From positions 166,799,366 through 166,863,365 of the forward strand of contig CM041295.1 of NCBI GenBank assembly GCA_023052935.1: 64,000 nucleotides of DNA, given 5' to 3'. The notes below the pieces were generated by a model. It was given only the letters and a program-made list of their open reading frames with translations. It did not search any database and was not told where the DNA came from. The stretch's first letter is position 1. Each line of letters opens with the position of its first letter. The position numbers and the translations under genes were made by a program. Below are positions 57,270 through 64,000 of the stretch, one piece after another. This stretch comes from Piezodorus guildinii. Its lineage: Eukaryota > Arthropoda > Insecta > Hemiptera > Pentatomidae.

Positions 57270-58324
57270 TTTGATACCAAGAGGGGGAGGCATATCTAAG
57301 ACACTCGTTATGGCTGCTTTATATATTGTCAAATTCGCTGGCTATCAGAGGCCCCTAAAGGCTCCCCCTACACAATTGAGCCCATGACCCTCATACTCTA
57401 AGTGAGGTGATATATCGAGCATTTTACCTAATCTTTTGCGAAGGTATTTTATCATGATCAGAAAATTATAATCAAATATAAAAATCACAATGAATCAAAG
57501 ATATAAGATAAAGAGTTATAAAGAAACCAAAATTTTATCGGAGCATAAGAAAAGTAAACATTTTATGGTGGATTCTGCAATCATCATTTCAAAATAAATT
57601 AAATTTCCTTTAAAAACAAAATAAAAATAAGAAAAAAATTTGGATAAAAGTTTTTCAACATTCAAATTACAATATACGAGAAAGTATTCACAGTCTAACT
57701 AGTTGGCCTGTGCGAAATCAGCAAGTTAAAAGTTGGGTGAAATAATTTAAGAAATGGAGCATAATACAAATAAATTTGGAAACAGATAGGATAAGGAAAC
57801 AAAAACTGATGTTTAGTATAATGACTATGTCATTTATGAATAATCGGTCATTCAATGATGCTAAGAGACATTAATAGCTGACCAATTTGCATTTAATAAA
57901 TATAATTTTTCTGAAACACATTACTTTCACTTCCCTCCATTGTCAAAATCAATTTAAGAACATTTAAATGAAGTTAAGAGTTGAAAAATTTCAAATAATT
58001 ACATTGAGTTTCAATGGAAACATTTATTTTAGGTTAAATAATCTAACAATGGAAATTATTATCTTCAACAATCACTAAGATTTATCCGCTTTTCATCACT
58101 CTCCATTACCTTATACACATTTGTACATTAGATAACATTTTTTGTAAAATCTTTAGCTTTCCAATGGTATGTTATACATCTATATTTTTATTTTAACATT
58201 CGGAAATTTCATTGTATTACATTTTTTTAGAGAAATTCGCTCTTGAATTTTCCTGGTCTTTTGCTAGTATATCCTATAAATATTGAATCATCTGGTCAAA
58301 CTGATTTCCTTGCCAGTATACTCT
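57270..58324. other. Non-coding interval
   Basis: AT-rich sequence with no recognised exon of Sbf and no named repeat. The missing Sbf exons were looked for here and not found. Confidence 0.5.
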
Positions 58325-58339
58325 GTGTTTAGTTGATTT
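58325..58339. repeat. Target-site duplication, left copy (Jockey-A)
   Basis: A 15 bp direct repeat identical to 63418-63432. Confidence 0.85.
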
Positions 58340-58471
58340 TTTTTTTTTTTAATTCATTTATTGAAATTTACAACTGTATGTTCATACATCAAGTAAATCG
58401 GCTACAATGATAATACACATGAAAAAAAACATGAAGAGAAACTGCCCATTGGCAGCACTCTAGTAGTGAAT

Positions 58472-61166
58472 CTACACAAGAAGGTCTCGAGGCCATCTTC
58501 TTTTCAGGCGCCTCGGCGGATTGTCAGGAATTGAAGTGGAAGCAAGGATTGAAACTAGTGGATTAGAGTGGGAGTGGAGTTTTTCATGGAAGGAGTGATA
58601 CCTGGTACAGACCAAATCAGCAACATATGGAACATTAAGGTCTTTGTGGATGATTTTGTTGGTGACAAAGTAAGGAGCGTTAAGGATTTTGCGAAGGATT
58701 TTGGATTGTAAGGATTGGATACGGGAAGAGTTTGATGGTTTAGTAGAGCCCCAAAGCTCAACTCCGTAAGTCCAGATAGGCCTTATGATTGTCATGTAAA
58801 TTAGTCTTTTGTAGTAAAGAGAAAGGTTAGAGCGTCTGTCAAGTAAATGTTGAAGTAACCGAAATCGGCGAGCAGTCTCTTGTCTTTTCAGTCTTGTATG
58901 CGGATTCCATGTAAGACGTTTGTCAAGCAGGAGGCCTAAATAACGGATCTGTTCAACAGGGACAAGCGGAATATCATTAAAGGACACTGTAGGGCAGGAT
59001 GTCATAGGTTTACGACGAAGGGTAAAAGTAATCTGGTGGGATTTATTGGAGTTGATTTTAATTCTCCAATTCTGACACCATACCTCAAGGTCTCTGATGT
59101 GGGATTGGAGGTTTTGAGAGGCAATAGGATCGTTATTAACTGATAGCACGCAAGTGTCATCGGCATAGGTAGAAAGGAATGTGTTAGGATGGGTTGGGAT
59201 ATCAGCTGTATAGACTGTGTAGAGAATGGGTCCTAGGATACTGCCTTGAGGAACACCAGCAGACTGAGTAAAAGTGGATGAATAGGAACAATTGTGGTTG
59301 ATTTTAAAGGTTCTATCAGAGAGGTAGGACTGGAGGATGAGGAAGTATGTTGGATGGAGGAATTTACGGAGTTTGTACAGCAGTCCCGGGTGCCAGACTC
59401 GATCAAAGGCCTGTTCCACGTCGAGAAAGACTCCCGTGCAGTACAATCCGCGCTCCAATGCAGAAGAGACTACATCCACCACGCGATGGCACTGCTGGAT
59501 GGTGGAGTGGGATGCTCGGAACCCAAACTGGTGGTCTGGGATTATGTGATTAAGTTCCAGGATTGGATAAAGACGTTTAAGGATGAGTCTTTCCAGGATT
59601 TTACCCATAATAGGTAAAAGAGAGATAGGACGGTAGGAAGAAGGAAGTTCTAGCGGTTTTTTGGGTTTAGGGATCATTTTAACGATAGATAATTTCCAGG
59701 AATCAGGAAAATAGGTAGTACGGAGTGTAGCATTATAAATATATGTGAGGAACAGGATGGCTTTTCTAGGAAGTTGTTTTAAGATATGGGCAGTGATTAG
59801 ATCGTTTCCAGGAGCTTTTCGGGAAGGTAATCTATGGATTAAGTTTAAGATTTCTGACGGATGAAATGCTTTAGGAGGAAGGGTCAGCTAGAGTGGAACA
59901 TCCAGTTCTGTTTCAATGCATTCGAGGTGATGCTGGTTAAGGATATCAGGATGCGGATTGTAGGTTTTAAAAAGATGCTGAGCGAATGTTTGGGATTTCT
60001 CTTCATCGGTTCTAGTCCAGGATTGAGATTCATTAAGGAGAGGGTGATTAAAGTCTTTGAAGTTTAACAGTTTCTTAGTAGTAGTCCATAGTGACTTGTC
60101 GGTAGTAGTAAGTTTTTCAGTCATACTCAGTAAGTTTTGAATCTTGAAATTCTTGATTTATATTTTTAGTTTGTTCGTTTGTTTGGTATAATATGTTTTG
60201 TCTCCTGGGTATCTAGTCCTATGCCACTTCGATCTTGCTTTACGTTTTTCTCTTAGCAAGATACGAATGTGCTGTGGCAGGTTTGTTTGTTGTGGGTTGT
60301 TGATGTTGGCGTTAGTGTTTGTAGTGTTATCGAAAATACTGGTACGTATTGAGTCTGTAAGTTTATCTACGGCACTGTCAACGTCTGTTTTAGTTTTTAA
60401 TGGAATAGTTAAGTCTAATCTGGTTTCCAAGTCTGTTCGAAATCCGTCCCAGTTCACTCGTCCAATGATCAGTTTAGGAGGGCTTGGGATAGGAATAAAG
60501 TTCGAATGCAAGGAAAGCAAAACTGGACTGTGGTCTGATGAGAGGTCGTTCAAGGATTTAACTATTGTTTGCTAGGAGGAAAGCTGTGAGGTGACAAATA
60601 TATCAAGGATATCCGGACGTTTTTTGAGAGATGTAGGCCAGTAAGTAGGGTTCATGGGCGAGAGGATAGAATAACTATTGGAGTTTGAGACGGCAGAAAG
60701 GATATTACCATGGGTGTTGGACGTTCGACAATCCCACCGTTGGTGTTTAGCGTTTTAGTCTCCTCCGGCAATAAAGCGCGGACCAAGGGATAGAAAAAAG
60801 GAATTAAGAAGGGTGTGGGAAATGGAATTTCCAGGACAGTATACAGCTGCGAGTTACATGGATAGGACGAGCTGAAATGATTAGAGAGGTTGATTGTATA
60901 GCGTCAGTTGGAGTAGACGGAACAAGGGAATGGGGTATGGATTTATGAATAAGGATGCCAGAACCAGCATGGGCAGTGTTGTCAGGATGGTCTGTTCTGT
61001 AAGTAATGTAGTCTCGTATGTAAAAACGTGATCGTTGAGTGAAGTGAGTTTCAGTCAGTAGTGCTATGTCTATGTGATTGTCATGGAGGAATATGTCCAG
61101 TTCGTCACGGTGGTTATGCAGGCCGTTAGCGTTCCACAAGAGGATAGCTAGGGGCTTTACACTCAT
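58472..61166 (-). pseudogene. Jockey-A ORF2 (endonuclease and RT), RT domain intact
   Basis: It starts at the ATG at 61166 with the endonuclease segments AILLWNANGL, LLTETHFTQ and YRTDHPDNTAHAGSGILI. A frameshift near 60840 and a gap to SDHSPVLLSL (60553) follow, with two more breaks at about 60155 and 59885. From about 59880 to the stop at 58472 the RT is open: [75 protein letters not shown], the catalytic LSTYADDTCVLS, IRYLGLLLDKRLTWNPH and the PPRRLKRRWPRDL end. It copies element RNA at nicked target DNA. Confidence 0.9.
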
Positions 61167-61418
61167 CGTGAGACATTGAACGGGATTTCAGAAAGGATTC
61201 GAGTAAGAAGGGTGATAAGAGGTCTTATGGTTTCTTGAAGGTCTGAAAGGAAGGAATTCAGGATGGAGTATATGTCAGGTGAATTTGGATTTGTATCAGT
61301 GGCATGAGGATTATGATTCGTTTGGGCATGAGGAATGTTTGTAGGCTGGGATCGTCGTGGGGTACGAGGAAGTACATTGGTTAATAATAGGGGAGGGGGA
61401 TTTGGTTTTTGCTGGACA

Positions 61419-62783
61419 TTAGGACGGGTAAGGGACTTGATGAGGTTGCTCCTGGGGTAACTTGACCTGCAATGGTAGATGATTGGAGGGAGTAGGTTGA
61501 AGTGGAACTTTAGGTTGCGGTTTGGAGTTCTGGGGTTTGGATTGAGAGGCCGGAGGCGCTTGACGACGAATTTGTTGATTCTTTGGGATGAACGGTGTCT
61601 TCGAGGGTTGAGGGGTTATAATCTTGTCTGCTGAGGTAGAAGGCTGGGGAGCGTTGTCTGCTTGACGTTGCTGAAGCTCAGGAAAATTCCTCGAATCATC
61701 GGAAAGAATTTGCGTGATAATTTGCTGCTCTACGCTTCTTTGTTGCAAGTTATGAGTTCTCTGCTTAAGAAGGTTTTTGTAAATCACACAACCTTTATAG
61801 CTTGCAGGGTGTGCCTCACCGCAAAGAGCACATTTAGCTGGTTCATTAGGCGATCTTGGGCAGGTGTCAGATGAGTGAGGACCGGCGCATTTGACGCACC
61901 TGGCCTGATGACTTGGTGTGGCCTAAGTTTTGACATTTCGTGCACTGTACTATAGTTGGTCTTTGTCTTGGTTGTTCAAATCGAATAACTGAATATAAAA
62001 GTCTTGTAACCTGAAATATGTCGGGGTTATTTTGTGCCGGCTCCAAATCTACAAAAAATAATGGTAGAGGGTATTTTTCGGAGGGGTGTAAGACGCATGA
62101 AACGTGTCTAACAGAGTGCCCTATCTCTTCTAGTCCTCGTTCAATTGCTTCAGTGGGGGTCGTTGAGTGGAGTCCTCTTAAGACCACCCTGTATGCTTTT
62201 TCCTGCCTCAATTGGTAACAGTGAAAGTCATAATTTTTGGAATTTAAATATTGTATAAGTTTTTTATAACTCTCTTTAGAGTTAGTGTTAATTTTGATAT
62301 CGTTGAGCCTTGAGAAACATCTGAAGTTAGGCTGACCGATCAAGTTGGCGATTTCTTGACCGAAAGTCATGAAGTTGTTGATGTTACTAACAAATATGGG
62401 GGGTGGCTCTGGGTCAGTAAACCCTTGTGGCTCCGGGATCGCTTTAGAAATATTCGCTGCAACTGGAACGTTACTGGCTGATGTAGAAGGCGGTGTCTTA
62501 GAGGAGGATGTGGCGGCTGAGATAGCCGGACCCGTGAGTTCATTTTTGCTGGCTGCAGTGGTACTGCGAGTTTTAGGAGGTGAATTGTTTTGATTAATTG
62601 CCTGTTTAGTTTTGGCCGATTTGTTTTTTTTTTTTTGTTAGGTGAATCCCCAAGCCCGGGATTTGATTTTCGTTGCCTTTTGTGTCGTGTCCGCTGTAGG
62701 TATTGCGAATCAGACTCGCTTATCTCAGAGAAGGGTGTTTCTTCGGCCGAGTCGTCACAAGATGTATTCATGTCAGGATCCAT
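61419..62783 (-). pseudogene. Jockey-A ORF1 (gag-like), two frameshifts
   Basis: The start is the ATG at 62783. The first frame shifts at the T-run 62622-62636. The second frame (from about 62620 to 61867) carries NFRCFSRLNDIKINTNSKES, YDFHCYQLRQEKAYRVVLRG, LHPSEKYPLPLFFVDLEP and the first zinc knuckle (CTKCQNLGHTKS). A small deletion near 61905 then shifts to the third frame with CVKCAGPHSSDTC, CALCGEAHPASYKGC and a long Gln/Pro-rich tail ending at 61419. It is the RNA-binding protein of the element. Homopolymer slips may partly be assembly errors. Confidence 0.85.
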
Positions 62784-63417
62784 GAATAAAACATACGCCG
62801 TAAAGAGAGAAAAATAATTTTAAAAAATAAATTGAAAAAAAAAAAAAAAAAAAAGTATATACTTTTACAAATTAATAAAATTTACTACTTAAATTAAAAA
62901 GTACCTAAAAAACAAAAAAAAAAAAAAAAAGTATCTAAACTAATAAAACTATTTACAATATTATATACAAATAACATAAAAATTGAAAAACACATAATTA
63001 ATTAATAACAACTAAGTAATAAAAAATGAAAAGTCTTCTAGAAGGAAAAAAAAAAAAATTAATAATAATAAAATAAAATAGTCTTTGAGAATAAATCTAG
63101 AAAATATATATACAAGTCCTTCGTTACGATCTCATAGCTGACAACAGTCCTGACCGAGACCTTATAAACAGGATAAGGTGTACAGAAGGGATTTATCCCC
63201 TCCTCTTATCTAGTCCAGGCAGTCAACAGTCTATTAGGTGCGTTATGAAAATAAGTGCACTCACCGCTATGTGCGATTGTTAAGGGGTTCATTAGTTCAA
63301 AAACTCACTAATCACAAGTTTTGGTAGATGAAACATCAATAACAGCGAGATGGCAAAGTAATAGTCACAGAGCGATACGTAAGTGGTACATTACTAGCGG
63401 CCATGACACTTACAAAG
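62784..63417 (-). promoter_or_regulatory. Jockey-A 5' leader
   Basis: About 630 bp between the ORF1 start and the 5' target duplication, with several A-runs near ORF1 (62833-62855, 62916-62932, 63044-63058). Jockey-clade elements carry an internal promoter in this leader. I cannot locate a defined initiator. Confidence 0.5.
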
Positions 63418-63432
63418 GTGTTTAGTTGATTT
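63418..63432. repeat. Target-site duplication, right copy (Jockey-A)
   Basis: A 15 bp direct repeat identical to 58325-58339. Confidence 0.85.
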
Positions 63433-63784
63433 AAATTCAACTATCCTTTGCAAGCCCATCTGTTTAATTTTAGACAAATCATCAACAGAATCTCAATTCA
63501 GCTTCAATATAAACATGCCCTCCATCACCAATAACTTATAATTTTATCTAATAAATCATAATATAAAAAAGTTGAAGCTAGTAAAAAAAATTAAAAATGT
63601 TATAACACCAAGATAAATACAGAAGTATCACCGTTTCTTATTATTACTGACGAAAGAAGCACGGTTATCACTTCCAATGCTCACATCAAGGTTATTTAAA
63701 TTTATTTGTAAAGTACCGCCTTTTCTTTTTAACTATAGAGCCATGCTTTTTAAGTATCTGTGTGTGTTCCCATTGAAAAATACT
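63433..63784. other. Non-coding flank right of the Jockey-A insertion
   Basis: About 350 bp of AT-rich sequence without a supported gene. A 30-codon open stretch crosses the empty Jockey-A site but has weak support (see findings). Confidence 0.4.
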
Positions 63785-63798
63785 TATTTTATAATGTT

Positions 63799-63903
63799 GA
63801 GGATGTATAGTCGACTGTAGAAACTATTATAGGTGGAATAATCAGGAATCAGTCATTAAAAATTTTCAAAAAATGACTGATTCCTGATTATTCCACCTAT
63901 AAT
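63799..63903 (-). mobile_element. Short hairpin insertion, copy 3 (diverged)
   Basis: Arms 63826-63857 and 63872-63903 are exact 32 nt reverse complements with a 14 nt loop. The tail GAGGATGTATAGTCGACTGT (63799 onward) parallels GTGGATGTAATTAGTTGACC of copy 1, and the arm GGTGGAATAATCAGG..CAGTCATT parallels GGAAGGAATTAGTCC..CGGTCATT. It is flanked by TATTTTATAATGTT (63785-63798 and 63904-63917, 14 bp). Confidence 0.65.
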
Positions 63904-64000
63904 TATTTTATAATGTTTAGATTTTCAATTAACATCCTCAAAATGTAAATATTCCATAATATTTCAGCGATGAAATTAAAAGATATTTAAATGGTCAAAA

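Larger units (their letters stand above)
58340..63417 (-). mobile_element. Jockey-A LINE, full-length copy (5.08 kb)
   Basis: Flanked by a 15 bp duplication GTGTTTAGTTGATTT (58325-58339 and 63418-63432). The minus strand carries a 5' leader of about 600 bp, ORF1, ORF2, a short 3' UTR and a poly(A) tail (T-run at 58340-58352). The RT frame is fully open, while ORF1 and the endonuclease hold a few frameshifts. It is the reference for the fragments at 1-1838 and 7565-15790. Confidence 0.9.

Noticed and set aside
57270..58324. Further upstream Sbf exons (phosphatase-like domain)
   Set aside because: No WDYY-, VSSLKKW- or SGW-type motifs were found on the minus strand here or at 63433-64000, so the exons are probably outside the window.
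59294..59617. Plus-strand open frames over 59294-59617
   Set aside because: Antisense shadows of the intact Jockey-A RT on the minus strand.

Overview
This is animal nuclear DNA, most likely from an insect or another arthropod. It is AT-rich and has GT-AG introns of up to 14 kb. It is packed with non-LTR retrotransposons and also holds LTR, hAT, mariner and Tc1 elements and SINEs. I cannot name the species.

Only one host gene is firmly visible: the 3' end of Sbf (SET-binding factor, the MTMR5/MTMR13 pseudophosphatase family), on the minus strand. Six exons run from 56462 down to a stop codon at 32435. They encode the linker after the phosphatase-like domain, a C1 zinc finger and the C-terminal PH domain, about 299 residues. 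All exon junctions agree in phase and use GT-AG. The DENN, GRAM and phosphatase-like exons are not recognised here and probably lie beyond 64000.

The layout by region is as follows. 1-5800: a head-to-head Jockey-type LINE (family A), a broken transposase-like gene, a Jockey-type gag remnant carrying a hairpin insert, and a mariner remnant. 7565-15790: a Jockey-A copy split by a 5.7 kb LOA-like element, with a 147 bp direct repeat at the two junctions. 15985-18815: a tRNA-derived SINE and a rearranged CR1/L2-group LINE. 18816-29795: an RTE element split by a 7.47 kb LTR element whose two 453 bp LTRs are nearly identical but which has no pol. 30040-32434: downstream sequence of Sbf. 33150-46490, inside the 14.4 kb last-but-one intron: an RTE remnant, a hAT-like repeat, a tandem repeat split by a CR1-like fragment, a gypsy remnant, and a Jockey-B element split by a 4.3 kb CR1-like element that itself holds a hairpin insert. 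49544-56314, one intron, is almost entirely a hAT-ended block containing a small gag-only LTR element, a deleted mariner, and BEL/Pao, gypsy and Tc1 remnants. 56580-63417: an R1-like remnant and a full-length 5.08 kb Jockey-A copy with a 15 bp target duplication. 63799-63903: a third hairpin insert.

Most of the window is a record of nested insertions whose order can be read from target-site duplications. The most unusual signal is a family of very short hairpin insertions (4372-4505, 41917-42194, 63799-63903). They share a tail, a long palindrome and 14-17 bp target duplications, and they resemble no standard element class I can name with certainty.
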